This document shows, one piece after another, positions 22,486 through 37,100 of a stretch of 64,000 nt of DNA. The DNA comes from Lumbricus rubellus (lineage: Eukaryota > Annelida > Clitellata > Crassiclitellata > Lumbricidae), in the NCBI GenBank assembly GCA_945859605.1, contig OX243818.1, positions 33,214,507-33,278,506 of the forward strand. Direction: 5' to 3'. Under the pieces are notes generated by a model. It was not told the origin of the DNA. It saw nothing but the letters and a program-made list of their open reading frames with translations, and did no database searches. The first letter of the stretch is position 1. Every line of letters starts with the position of its first letter. The translations under genes were made by a program, and so were the position numbers.

Positions 22486-25400
22486 GTACGTCTGACATCA
22501 GTGCATTTATATAAATCTGAACTTAGGTCATATTGAGTATATTGTGTGGCGAAAGTGTGTATGCAGAGTGAGGATGTTTTGGTTGTGTTTGGTGTTTAAT
22601 TTTTTGTTGGGGGGGGGGTTAGAGACCGGAAATCATGCATGACCATTATTCTTTGTTCTTTGCAATGCAGAGATGTACGACAGACTTTTTTCTTAGTTTG
22701 AGCTACAACTGCATGTATTTACTTGTGTCGTGCCGGTGTCTAATGCAAAAGTTTGATCATAGTTGGGCATTTTGATTTATCTTCAAAGATTTAGTTTAAA
22801 TTTGTTTGCGTTAGATGAGCATTTTATAGGGCTGATTTCTGATTTTTTTAAATCGATTAATCTTCAAAATTTTGTGTCAGTTAATAGAGTTTAATTTGAT
22901 TAACTTGGTATCTTTTGCGTAAAGCATAAAATTAGTTTTAAAATGTAGTCATTGAGTTGCTGCAGAAACTTTATTCATTTCACGTGCTTAAGAGCGATAC
23001 ATCAGCGATATGTTTGAACCGCAGTGCAATAGGTGAAATTATGTTAATTGCAAATTTGCAATGAGGACAGTTATTTCTTGTTGCCATCTTTGATTTTAGG
23101 CTATCAGTATTTACCTTGATTAAAAAATGATCGCTTAATTCTTCATTTAAACATTTCATGTTATCATTGTTTGCAATATTGTGTAGGCTACTGTGGAAAT
23201 GGGAAATGGGACTTTTGACGTCATGAAATCAGTAGTGAAAGATTAATCTAAATTAATCTATTCAAATTTTGAATGATTAATTGATTAATTAATCATTGAA
23301 ATCTCATGAGGAGGTGACGGTTTGTCCTTGCAGCTGTCAAATAGATCTGCAATCAGCTAATTTTGCGACTAAAGACCGTTTGACTGATGGTTGAAAATTT
23401 TATCTTAGCTGAACAATCTCTGAATATGAAATGACCAGACAGCATAATTTCTGTTTTACTTCCTTGTGAGCTGACCTGTGAAATACTGCAACACCCAGAT
23501 ATCAATTGAACTCAGAGGCACGTGTCCTAATTGTCCATTTACTGCAGATATGAAAATAAAAAAATATTTGTTAAGAGCCTCAATTGTGATCATAATGAGG
23601 TGGTACAGTTTGAGATAATAATATACGACGATTATTCATTCATTCACGCATGAATTTCTATTGCACATCTTCAGGGGAACTACTCAGAGGCACTTCCAAC
23701 CCTTGTTATTATTTTTATGAACAATTCATTATTCGTTCATCCGTACCACATTTGAGTTCAGTGTTGCAGTAGAAACTCATGTTTCTCAATAAAATTCAGA
23801 TGCTATAATCACACTATAGTCGAGTTTCCATAATATCGTAGTTGCCCTTAAGGAATTAATGGTGTATTTGTACACTAATACACGTGCACAGTATTCTTGC
23901 TTGATACTTTTGTTGTGTTTTCATATATTTTTATGACCAAGATGTATTTGTTGGGTAAATGAGAAGCTTGACATTTACCTTGTATGCTGTTGAAGGATCT
24001 CAGGGCATTTGGGAATGGTGTCATTTTGGTGTGAGATTTAAAAATGCCGCCTATAGTTGAGTTTTGAAGTAATCTGAGACGTTTTGATGAAGATGCAATC
24101 TACTTTTAGTTATCAAGGCATTCCAGAGTAGTTGATTGGAGTAGGCAAAGAGAACAGAATTGTATTCAAGCTTTGGTGGAATTCAGTGCATTCACCTGTT
24201 GTTATGGAGGTCTACATAACCTAGTTTTATAAAAGCATTCATGTCATTTGGTGAGTTTTCAAATGAATTCATTGTTATGAGACAGACGCTGTAATCTGTT
24301 GTTAGGTTTTGAAGGAGTTTCGATTCGATCAACTCGACGCACTACAAATCGTAGGCGCAGTTCAGACATGATGATTATGATGGCGAACGTGATGCAGAAG
24401 CTGACGCAAGAAGTTTTCGAGAAGAAGATAAAGCTTCTCGAACTCCAGGAACTCATGAATAACGTCAAGGTTTGTGAGCTACTACTGCGAATCAAATCAA
24501 TCGAATCAAATCAATCGAATCAAATCAATCGAATCAAATCAATCGAATCAAATCAATCGAATCAAATTATGATCTTGCCATGAATTGCCTTTCTTTTCGG
24601 TTGCCCTCTTTTGCTATAGTTTCTTATGGTGGCTATGATTACTTTTAGTTGATAACTTCTTTTGCATCGGTGTCTAATGCACAAAGCATCAACTGGTGGC
24701 GCTCCAAAATAAAGCCGTTATCAGGGTCAGTAATATGCTGAAGATAGATCAATTGACAGAAAGAACTGTTTCTAAATTGAACAGTTCTCTGAATATTTGG
24801 AATCAAGAGTTCAAGATGACTTTAAATACTGTAGTTATCCGGGTTTTTTTTTAACTCTCAGCAAACCATAAACCATTTAAACTATTATAGAAAGTCATGT
24901 CCTGACTTAAGAATGAAATGATGTAAGTGATTGAATATCTAAATAAAATAGGATTAGAGTTGCAAAATGTTGGTCTAGCTAACAGAAAATGTTCACCTAA
25001 AGCAGTTCTAGACATAGGCATGCCCAGTAGGGTGATTCAAGCTCTGTAGGGAAAAAATGAAAGTTAGAAATTAAAAGACGCTCTTTACTTTTTTTGTTCC
25101 TTTTAGTTCGTGGATCAAAACTGTGAAATATGGAAGTAATTGGTTTGCATTTAGTTTTGCCTCACGGAGCTCAAAGTTTTCAAAGATGAATTTCACTAAA
25201 TTTTATTTACGCGTAGAGCAATTTATATTACTTACCTAATTTTTTATAATATAGAACTTTAAAAAGTATATAAATTGAGCATAAACAAAATGGTGAAGTG
25301 TGTAAACAACCAAATTTGTTGATTTATCATTATAATTTACGCAAAACAAATTATTGCAAAACTATTCAAAATGAGAAATGCTTGTTAGCATGTTGAATAC

Positions 25401-28400
25401 ATAGCGAAAGCAATATGGCTGCAACCAGCCAAAGATTTCCATTCATCTTGATGGAGAACCATAAGAGACGTTTTGAGGTAGAATAATGAATACAATCTTG
25501 AATGTTTACAGTTTTCTTTCATAAGAAAGAGAAACTTTCTCAGAAAGTGGTAGTGAAAATGTAGGTCAAGATATCGAAATCTGTGCGAAAGGCTAAAGTA
25601 TTCCATATGCAGTTCTAAGTAACATTGTTCGGAAACTAAATGCATTAGGCCTATTAGAAAGAAAAAAAGATGCATCTGCTGTAACAAGAATTGCAGGTGA
25701 ACAACACAGAAAACTGACAAAAGATGATTGTTTTCAATAAATTAATATTCTCTCTCATATTGGTCATTGTGAGGCCATGAGTAGGCAATATAATTAAAAC
25801 TTTAAAAGGTACAAACTTTGCAATGGTGCAACATTGGTGCAGTTGGAATAGATACAGAGGCCTATTTGGCCAAAAAGAAGAAAAGAAAAACAAATGAAAG
25901 AAATAAGTATACGACGTAAAAAAATGAAAAAACACAAGAAGCATTGGAATAGGTCTATGTAAGTCATGAGCAGTACTGTTGTCTACATCAAGTTTTGAAA
26001 GTGAATCAGAATAAGATCACAGTGATTAAGAAGACGAATAATTGAGTAGTCTACCCGACTTGAATGAACAGTACTGAAATTTTTTTGGAGATGCATTCTG
26101 CGAAAACTCAAAATCCATTGAATATGAGAATAAGAGGAAATGAGAGAAATTTTGTTCTTTGTATATCATTCCACCAAATCGTGCTTCTGCATTGGGTCCA
26201 GCAAATGTCACCAGCAGAAAGGCAGGCAACGTTTTAGCAGCAGGAGGTTAATTGCAAAGATAAAGCAGGCTATCCAAGTTTCCACAAGTTTTCGTTCAGC
26301 GGCATTCGATTTCAACGTACTTTGTCAAAATTAATATTGAAGTTGGCTTTGCATGTAGGCTAGGCCTAAGGCAACTGTGTTGAAAGATTGAAAAGAATTG
26401 TTTGAGTTCAGTCCATTACTTGGGGCATATTTGTGAGTGCTGAGTGCACCTAACCATGCACAGTAGATGGCTGAACTTAAATCAAGTGAACACAAAATGA
26501 AGTCACTAGTTGTTTAATATATGGATTATTTAAAACTTTATGTGAATGCATAGATCACATGTCCCAATGCATATGATGCACTGTTGCTCCATTTATATAC
26601 TGATCTGCACTTGATGCAAGAGAATTTTTTTTTTATCTGCATCAAAAGTAATTTCCAACTTGTAAAAGTGGTTCAGAAGCAGTTGATCGTCACTTAAGGT
26701 TATCTTATGAGGCCTATTCCTATTGGTGAGGAATTGGCATCATTTGGTTTCTTTTCGTAAAACGTTTCCACATCGCAGTCAGATAAGTCATTTATTCAAG
26801 AAGATGTTTGTTAATAAATGGTAAGAATCTCCAAATATTAAGGTGGTAATAAGATTGTTAAAGCTCTTTAACTTGTAGGTTACAGTACGGAAGGAGGGAT
26901 TTCACTAGCATCAACCTTCGATCTTACATTGACAAAGCACGAAGATCAAATTCGAATAAAATCAATTAAATTTTTAATTACTTTTAATCATTAATAATAT
27001 ATTGGCATTTAAAACAACAGATACTAGGTCTTAGATAGTGTTGCATCGTTTATATTAGACTGGATTACTAATTTTTTCAGAAAAAATGGATATTTATTAA
27101 AATACAATTTTTGACAAATCACAATAAAATTAAATAATTTCAAGGTCGATGAGGCAAAACTAAACATTACCCAATTTCATTCAAATTTTTGGGGCTATAT
27201 TTTATTACCAAAAGGAACATAAAAAATCGAGAGCACCATAAAAATTCGACATTTTATTTTTCTGAATCACCCTAATGCCCAGAGAATGATAATCAGATGA
27301 ATTGTGACCAGTATATTTTGAATCAAGAGATCAAGATGACTTAAGTGCTCTTGTTAGGTAGGTATAAGCATTGGGTTTTGCATTTTATTTGTTTATGGGT
27401 TGACTTAGGTGCAAGTGGTATCTTGTCTTGGGTGCTATAGTCTTATCTTGCCTTGCCTAAGTGACATTTTGCTTGAGCATTCGTCTGGTAATGCCTTGTC
27501 TTTTGCTTTGCTCTACGCATTGGATTGTCTTGCAATCGTAAAGCTTCTCATTCAAATTGTGTTTTTTTAGGAGGAACGTGAACATGAGGAGATCGAGCAG
27601 AGTTCGCTCTATGTTGAACTCGATATCACACGAGAAAAGAATGAGGAACTGAAATTAGACAACGGTTTGCAACTTAAAGAAACTTTTGATGTTTTGTTAT
27701 TGTATCAGTTCATCCAATGATAAACAGTCAGTCATTCGATTGTTTGAACAACTATTTAATTAATTAATTAACTAACAACTGACTTATGCAACTCCACTGA
27801 TCTACTTACTGACTGACTAAGTTTTGGAGTTATCAACTGACTGATTGACTGACCAGACTTACTGACTGGCTTAAGGAGTTACTGATGCAGTGGTTGACTT
27901 AAGTACTGATTTATTGAGTTGCTAGTTGGATAAGCCATGCTTTGCATTCGAATTGTCTGACTGACTTCTCGATTGACTAACTTATTGAGCTATTGACTCT
28001 GATTGACTTGCTGATTGGCTGATTCACTGATTGGCTGATTCACTGAGTTATTGACTTGCTATCTGACTGACTTATTGTTTAGTGGTTGACTGCCTTATTG
28101 ACCCGTTGTTTGACCGATAGATGGATCACCAATGATTGACTGCACTTTATTAATTGAGTTGACTGGTTGGTTGGTTTCAGATGAGTTGCGTAAGAAGTTG
28201 GATGAGATGACAGTTGAACGAGATGCTTTGCAGATTCGTTGTCAAGAGATGCGAGAGAAGAGAGACGAATCAATCGAACAATGCAATCAACTGCGAGAGA
28301 GGATGGAGAAGATGGAAGAACTGAACGGTTGGTAGAACGTTTTTCATGTTGATTGATTGATTGATCGATTGATTGATTGATTGATTGATCGATCGATTGA

Positions 28401-31400
28401 TTTTCTCCAGGGTTGGGCTGGGAGCACCTCAGAGTGGTGATGGTGGAGAGGTGCTGTATAAATGCTCTGAATTGTTGAAGTAAAATAGTAAATTGATGTG
28501 ACTGATTGGTCGGGCTTGTTGGTTTGTAACCTTGTTGGAGATTGGGGGGCTGGTTGATCAATTTTACTGGTTGACTGTTTAGCTGGTTATTTGGAAGGCT
28601 TATTTGGGATTGGCTGGCTTATTTGGAGTTGACTGGCTTGTTGGAATCGGCTGATTGATTGATTGGTTGATTGATTAGCTAGTTGACTTATTGGAGATTG
28701 GCTGCTTGGTTGATTAATTGGCTAGTTGATTGGTTGGTTGGTTCAAAATGAAGAGCTATTTAACTGTTTGATACATAATCTTAGTATGAGAGTAAATTGC
28801 TGAGCTGAGCTATGGTAATTGTGAGTGTTGACGAGATGTGTTGACCAGATGTGTTGACCAGATGTGTTGACCAGATGTGTTGACCAGATGTGTTGACGAG
28901 ATGTGTTGACCAGATGTGTTGACCAGATGTGTTGACGAGATGTGTTGGTTACTTTTCGGCAGGTGAAGTGAGGAGGGAGCGGTCACTGAAGAAGGTGAAT
29001 GCGGAACTGAAGAAGGAACCTAATGTCAAGACGTCCAAGATCCTCCCGGAAACCCCAAACAAATCGTCGCCTCATGCGGAACTCACTCAACTGAGGTCAC
29101 AGTTCGCTGAGCTGGAGAAGAAGGTCGAAGCTGTGAGTTCATTCGTTCATTCATTTATTCATTCATTCGTTTGTTTGTTCATTAAGACGATTTATTTACT
29201 AGTAGTGCCCCTTCAAGTTTCCTTAAAGGCTATTTTTAAACAATCGTAGTGATACACTAAGTTACAATTCGTTCATTGTTTGACCTCCTCTCACTTTTCT
29301 TTCCTTCCATCCATCTTGCCTCTCATACCAATTGCCTCTTACCGTATCGCCACCTTCTTAGACTTTTGCTTTTGTTATACATGTCTACCATTGTTCATTG
29401 GATTTTCATTGTTTGTTGGATTGCCATTGTCTTCCATTATATTGCCTTATCTCACATTGTTTTTTCCTTTTCTTACCTGATCTTATTGTTCCTTCCGTCA
29501 TCCTACCTTCTCTTTGCTCTACTTACTTTCTTTTCCTTACCTTCGATTGTCTTTCTTAACTTTCTTCTCTGCTCTAATCCTCACGTAACTCAATTTGCTT
29601 GATCAGTCTGAACAGATGACACATCATAGCGTTGAAGGTGTTATCTGTTTTGTTGTTGTTGTTGTTGCTGTGCATGTATAGTTGACGAGTGAGAATGAGG
29701 TTTTGTCTGAACGCTGTGGTGGTCTCGATGACATGTGTACCATGCTACAGGAGAACAACACTGAGAAACAGAACAGCATTCGACATTTCACAACCGAAAG
29801 AGATCAGGTATTACCACCACTGCCATCGCCACCATTACCATCACCACGCTGCCATCACCACTACCATAACATTCACTACCATCACATCATCAACCAGTAT
29901 AGATGAAAATTATATATGTATATCACCAGTGCTAGCGCCACTTACTTGCTGTGCTCCAGAATCATCGCCTCCACCACCATCATTGCCATCGGCATCTTCA
30001 CCATCACAGCCATTTATTTTTCCACCACAATCATCATTAACAGCATTTTTCTCATCACCATTCATTAGCATTAATATCATCATTACTGCTATTTAGTCAT
30101 TATCGTTATTGTCTTCTAATTGAACCAAGTTCTTATCATGATGATCATCAGCCTTTCATGATCATTATCAGATTAATCATGGTAATGATGATGATAATAA
30201 TAATCATGATCATCGTTTTGGTCGTCATTGTTATCACTTTCATTTCTTCACCACTCTAATCATTGCAATAATAATCAGCATCAGAATCCAGATGCTATTA
30301 TTAGTGCTTTAAGTATAGTGTTGTGAGTCATTGAATGAGTAGTTGAGTCGTTGAGTATCTGTGTCTTGCAGTACCTGAGACTCTACGAAGATTCGGAGAA
30401 GAATCTGTCGCGCATCAAACGACACAACGAAGATCTTTCGAGTCAATGTCGCACATATCTCGATCGCATCTGCACGTTAACGGAAAAGATCCAAGATCTC
30501 GACAATGAGATCGCCATTCTCAAGGATGAGGTACGACTCCACCAGCCCCCCCACACTTTTATTTAGCTCATTTTTATCATCTCTGTGGACTTGGTGCTTC
30601 AGCTTACATAATCTATTCTTAGATGCAGTGGGATCAAATTATATATGTAAGATTAGATTAGTTTAATCTGCTGGAATTTACTATTACCTGATCTTGGATG
30701 CTATTGGATTTATTCTTTACTTTTAATGAATAGATTAACTTTATCTAATCAATGATACAATGGAATTTAGTCTTGAATAATTAACGATCTAATTATCTAA
30801 AATTCTAAATGAATAGGTCAACCTGATCTATTCTTTATACAACCGGATGATCTGATCTTGCAAGTGTTAATCTATTCTTAGCATCTAATCAGTTAGCAAT
30901 TTTAATTAGATTTTGATAATTTATATATATAATTATATTTGATCATGAATTTGTCAAATTTTAACCAAAGCATTGCAAGTAACGGCAGCAAGTTACCATA
31001 GTTTCTTTAACTTACATGGTGTTTTCTTTCTTGACATAATATTTATGATATCTTGAAGCTGCACCTTGCGTTGGATTTACAATTCCTTCATGTTCCGCTT
31101 CAGAAATTGATCGCAATGACCGAATCTGGTTGTTTGAGAAGACAGTTGTTATGCATATATACATATGAAATAAATCCTTTATGACTGATCATGTCTTAGC
31201 ATCAAACAATGTCATATATAATGTTACACCATTACTGAACATCAGGCGTTTACTGTGGTTCATCCCTCCATTTCGAATTTGACCTTCCTTCCACACTAAA
31301 GGCTAAACCAATGACTCGTCTTTTTTATCTGCCTCTCATTCTGTGAAAAAATTTCTTTCTCTCCTGGAGTTGTTCGTGCTGTCTACATAACCTTTATTTA

Positions 31401-34065
31401 ATCTCTGAATGGTCATTCTGTGAGCGGTGCTATATAAATCTATAGATACAATACTTGTATGACATGTTTAATCATGGTAATCTAATCCAAAACCGTTTTG
31501 ATTTACTCTGTGATAGTTCTCTGTCTATGAACTATAGACTCTATGTGGTGCTATATAAATATCTGATCACATTACATTTGGTTTCTTCAGATGCCATGTC
31601 CGCCAAAGAAGTCACTTTCGAAAAGTCGTCCTTTCAATAGTGAGTTTTGATTTCGTCTTTTGTTTGTTTGTTTGTATGTGCACTTGTTATAGTGCCCCTT
31701 CAAGCTCTCTCTACTCAGAGGCGCTCCCGATGCAGAGCGGACACTGCATCGGAGTTTCACGCTGAAGCGCTGAGCAATTGTAAGTGAAGGACTTGCCCAA
31801 GGTCCTTACGCGGCCAGGTGGATTCGAACCTCGGACCTTCCGGCTCCAAGGCAACGACGCCACCACTAGACCACCGCGCTAGTGTCTGATCTTGCGTCAC
31901 TTCATCAGCATAGATTGTGTTACATTGCCTTTAGTTGCGTTTTATTGTTTTACATTGCAAGGTGCCTTATTTTACTTTGTATTGTCCTCTTTTTCTCATG
32001 CTTCTCTTGCCTAGCCTTGCCTACTTTTACCTTTTTGCGCCTCTGAGTGGTCTTCTTAAATTCTTGAAATGAATGAATAAATGAGAGTCTAGTAGAGGCA
32101 TACACATTTATTTTTATTTATTCATACATTTCTAAAGCGTCCCTTCAATCTCTCTACACAGAGATTCTCCTGACTACAGTACAAACACTGCATCGGACGT
32201 TCACGCCGAAGCACCCAAGCAATTGCGAGTAAGGGACATGCTCAAGGTCCATACGGGGCGGCTTGAGGTGGATTCGAACGTAGAACCTTCCGGCTACAAG
32301 GCAACAGTGCCACCACTACACCACCACGCCCCACATACATGGTCTTTACATTGCCTTGCGTCATCTTACTTCATGTTGTCTTTCATTTCCATGTAATATG
32401 TTGACTTGCCTGATCGTTGTTTTGTCCGACTTTTCTTTGCTTGCCTTGTTCTATGAGATTCACCCATTCCCAATGAATGGGTAGTGTACAACTGTACATA
32501 CATTTTATAAGTTGCGCAAGCACCATTTTTGCTGCCATGGTTGGACTCGGAGTGCCTCTCGAGAAGGTTTCTTGATCAAGTGCTTTATCAAATGAATGAA
32601 TTAATGAATAAGCAATAAATGAATGAATTTATAAATAATCAATGAATTGTTTTTCGTTTTTAGGAAGCGAATCGGCGGAAAATGTAGAGTCAGTATCTTT
32701 CATTTTTGTTTAATTGAGCGGAACTGAGGAAACAGTTCTGTTTATAAATGAACTCTGTGCGTAACGCTAGACTTGTCAGGTCTGAAAATATACAGCGTAT
32801 ATCTGAAGATTCTCTCTATGTCTAATTAAACACATAATAGACAAAAATAGACAAAAATAGAAACAAATAGGCAAAAATAGACTTTGGAAAATGTTAGAAT
32901 TGACTAGAGAGTTCTAAAAATAGACATGTGCCAAAAATTAAACCGTAACATAAAAACAGGATGGTGTAAAAGAGACTGTCTAAAAATAGACTATAGTGGT
33001 GTAAACATATGGGAGAGACCTATAATTATAATATATATTGCACGGAATGTCTAAACAAAGGCCATAGATGTCTAAAATATGATTGCATGAAAGAAGGCTA
33101 CTTGGCACTTGCAGATGTCTGAAGATGTATGTATATGTCTGGGCTTTAATGTAGAGTCTTTTAAGATTCTATCAAAGGCTGTGGACTGTAGGTCAGTGCA
33201 TTGCAGCCGGATTAAGATTTGAGAATGGTTGATTGCTTTTGTATGACTGTTGTCTTTACTTTTCTTGTAGTCGTCCAGGGCACACTTCGCCTCCCCGTAA
33301 GTACTTCTCCATTTTAATGCTCATCACTGTGTTTAGATCACTGGCTTGTATTCATTGACTGTTCACATAATTTAGATGCTTCTTATACGGTGACATTGTT
33401 GCGCTATGGCAGACTTCATGATTATATTGGACTGGAAGTTTCAAACAAGTGGCACTGCTCAAATATGATTTGATTAGATTTTGTTTGGATTTGATTTCCA
33501 GACTGAATCTTTCCAACACATAATTTAGAAGTTGTTGATTAGATTACTTTAGATTTGGACTTATGCAATATTTTATGGACTGCAGTTTCAATCAAGGTAT
33601 TAGATAAGTTTATTCAATATTATTATTATTATTACTAAATATTATTGTTATGCATTTATTAAGCACAATTTTAGAACTAATAACCAGGCATTAGTAGTCA
33701 ATGATGTTGAGCAATTGTGAGGCGATGACCTGCTCAAGGTCCCTATACAGTCATCATCTCAGGGGTGAGGGGCGGGGTGTTCGAACTTGAATTCTCCATG
33801 TTTAAAAGCGAGAGTTGTGGCCCGTTTCTACTATGGGTTGATGATATTTGTATTAGAAAGTCTGACTAGATTTGCCGTTCGCTTTCCATCTGTTTTCAGT
33901 TCGACTTGACAGTGAGTTTCAACGCGTGAAGGACTTGAAGCGACGAATGGGTTCGTACGAAACGCTTGGACTCACTGAGCCGCTCGTTGTTTTTGCTCCG
34001 AAAGAGATCGAGACAGTGCTGTTCCAGGAATTGAAGAAACATTTCGACATCTCTGACTATGGTGA

Positions 34066-34138
<73 letters not shown>

Positions 34139-37100
34139 GTGTATTTGCTGTTCGACATCTCTGACTATGGCGAGATGGAGTTTGTCTCTTACCATCAGTC
34201 CTCAAAAAACCACGGGATCATTAGTGTATGCGCACTTGTTATAGCGCCCCTTCAAACTCTGTACTCGGAGGCGCTCCCGACTACAACATGGGCACTTTAT
34301 TGGAGTTGCCCCTTCAAGGTCTCTACTCAGGGCGCTCCCGACTACAGCTTGGACACTGCATCGGAGTTTCACGCCGAAGCTCTGAGCAATAGTGAGTGAA
34401 GGACTTACCAAGGTCTGTATGCGGCAACTTGCAGTGGATTTGAACTTACCATCCTCCGGCTGCTAGGCAACGACCATATCCACTACACCACCGCACCCCA
34501 TAGTTCAGGGGAATCCAGCACCAATCAAATTGTGAAGATAATAATAGTATTAATATACCTGAAAAAATCTTTCTGTTCGAATCTGTGTTCATCCTTACAA
34601 ACTGGTTGCTTTCAAAGTTACTTAATTGCTTCATGCCTTGAAGACAAGACCCCACCTACCAGATGTTTATTCCAGAAAGAATAATAATAATAATAATCTT
34701 TATCATTACTATTAATATTATTGTTATTATGTAGTACTGCATCAGGCAATTAGAGATAGTTAGAGACTGCTTGAAGACAAAGAATGTTCAAGACAAGTGA
34801 AGGGATGGTCAATGTTAGCAGATCTGATGACACGGATGCTTGACGGATGAAATATTCAGTTGTGTTCTATGACCCTTTCTCTGCGAACCTCAGTTTCTGA
34901 TTTGCCTTTGTAAGCAACCTTGACTCTTCTGGTGAAAAAATCTTGTCATCTGTATATAACCTTGACACTTCGGAAAAACTCTAAATGACCTTGACATGTC
35001 TGCTTAACCTTGACTTGTCTACTTAACCTTGACATGTCTACTAAACCTTGACATGTCTACTTAACCTTGACATATCTACTTAACCTTGACATGTCTACTA
35101 AACCTTGACATGTCTACTTAACTTTGACATATCTACTAAACCTTGACATGTCTACTTAACCTTGACATGTCTACTTAACCTTGACATGTCTACTTAACCT
35201 TGACATGTCTACTTAACCTTGACATGTCTGCTTAACCTTGACATGTCTGAATGACATTGACGTGTTTTACTTTAGAAACGTGTCAAACAGATTCACCTGA
35301 GGCGTCGCACGTCACAGAAAGTCCAGATGTCGTCTACTTCAAGAAGTCTGCAACATCTTTCAGTTTCATTCGGAAGGCACAGCTTCGACGGCGGGTCAGC
35401 CATTCTCTCTTGTCCTCTACTCTTATACAATCTCTGCTCTAATGCTTGTGACTTGAATTTCATTTTTAAAATTATTTGTCAATTTTAAATTTTCTCCTAT
35501 GACTCTAAAACCTGCCCACGACTCTTCAAGAGAACTTCTCATGTTCCTCTAATTATTATTTGCAAATGGATTTCACATTCGCCTGTTGTTTTGGGTCTAG
35601 CCTTTGTTGGTGGTACTCTAATATTGGATTCTTTACTTAGTGGTAAAATAAAGATAAAGCTTGAAAACTGGTGGGTGAATTGGATGATGGTACATTGATG
35701 GGATGAATGATGGAATGATTTAATGGTGAAATAGATAGTTGACAGATGGATAAAAGGCAAAATTGATGAATGAGGAATGCATGGACATTTGATTGTGTAT
35801 TAGTGGATAGATGGTTGACTGTAGAAGAATGAAAAGAGAAGAAAGAACGTTAAGATGGGAGACAAAGGAAATGGATTGACAAACGCTGCTGAGAATGATG
35901 TTCGAAGGAAAGATGGAGGAAAAGAAGAAGAGGAAGACCAAGACAGATGATGCTGGACTGGATGATGGAGGACGAATAAAAAAAAAACTCAAGAAGACAC
36001 AACAAAAGATGTAGTGGCAACGTTCTGTATTCGAACCTGACTAGGGACAGAGAACCTGAGAAAGAGGAAGGATGAATAAATAGTGAAATGAATGGATTGA
36101 TGAATGTATGCATGGACATTAGGATGAATAAGTAATGGAATGAATGGATTGATGAATGTATGAATGGACATTAATATGAATAAATAGTGGAATGAATGGA
36201 TTGATGAATATCTGAATGGACATTAGGATGAATAAGTAATGGAATGAATGGATTGATGAATGTATGAATTGACATTAATATGAATAAATAGTGGAATGAA
36301 TGGATTGATGAATGTATGAATTGACATTATGATGAATAAGTAATGGGATGAATGGATTGATGAATGTATGAATTGACATTAATATGAATAAATAGTGGAA
36401 TGAATGGATTGATGAATATCTGAATGGACATTAGGATGAATAAGTAATGGAATGAATGGATTGATGAATATCTGAATGGACATTAGGATGAATAAGTAAT
36501 GGAATGAATGGATTGATGAATATCTGAATGGACATTAGGATGAATAAGTAATGGAATGAATGGATTGATGAATATCTGAATGGACATTAGGATGAATAAG
36601 TAATGGAATGAATGGATTGATGAATATCTGAATGGACATTAGGATGAATAAGTAATGGAATGAATGGATTGATGAATATCTGAATGGACATTAGGATGAA
36701 TAAGTAATGGAATGAATGGATTGATGAATATCTGAATGGACATTAGGATGAATAAGTAATGGAATGAATGGATTGATGAATATCTGAATGGACATTAGGA
36801 TGAATAAGTAATGGAATGAATGGATTGATGAATATCTGAATGGACATTAGGATGAATAAGTAATGGAATGAATGGATTGATGAATGTGGGGCATTGAACT
36901 TTTGTTTTTTGTATATTCTCTCATGCTCTGCTCATCGACATTATAATAATGAATGAGTGAATGAATGAATGAATCGATGTGTGTTTGTTTGTGTGTAGGA
37001 GCGCAACACAGTGCTCATGTCGATGCCGGTCCACTGCGTACGAATGATGAGGGAGCAGTTGAAGCTCGACCCAATTGTTGTCATCATCAAGTTCAAAAGC

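Noticed and set aside
24660..24840. Possible RT fragment (LVALQNKAVIRV on +)
   Set aside because: It resembles the LQN(K/R)A motif of non-LTR RTs, but the match is too short and nothing around it continues the similarity.
25385..25944. Phe/Leu/His-rich antisense ORFs inside the 2.2-kb element, considered as a transposase
   Set aside because: The composition reflects AT-rich DNA; no DDE, zinc finger or hAT dimerisation motif.
34974..36890. Arrays resembling CRISPR spacing (19-bp and 52-bp repeats)
   Set aside because: They are head-to-tail minisatellites without unique spacers, in an animal gene intron.
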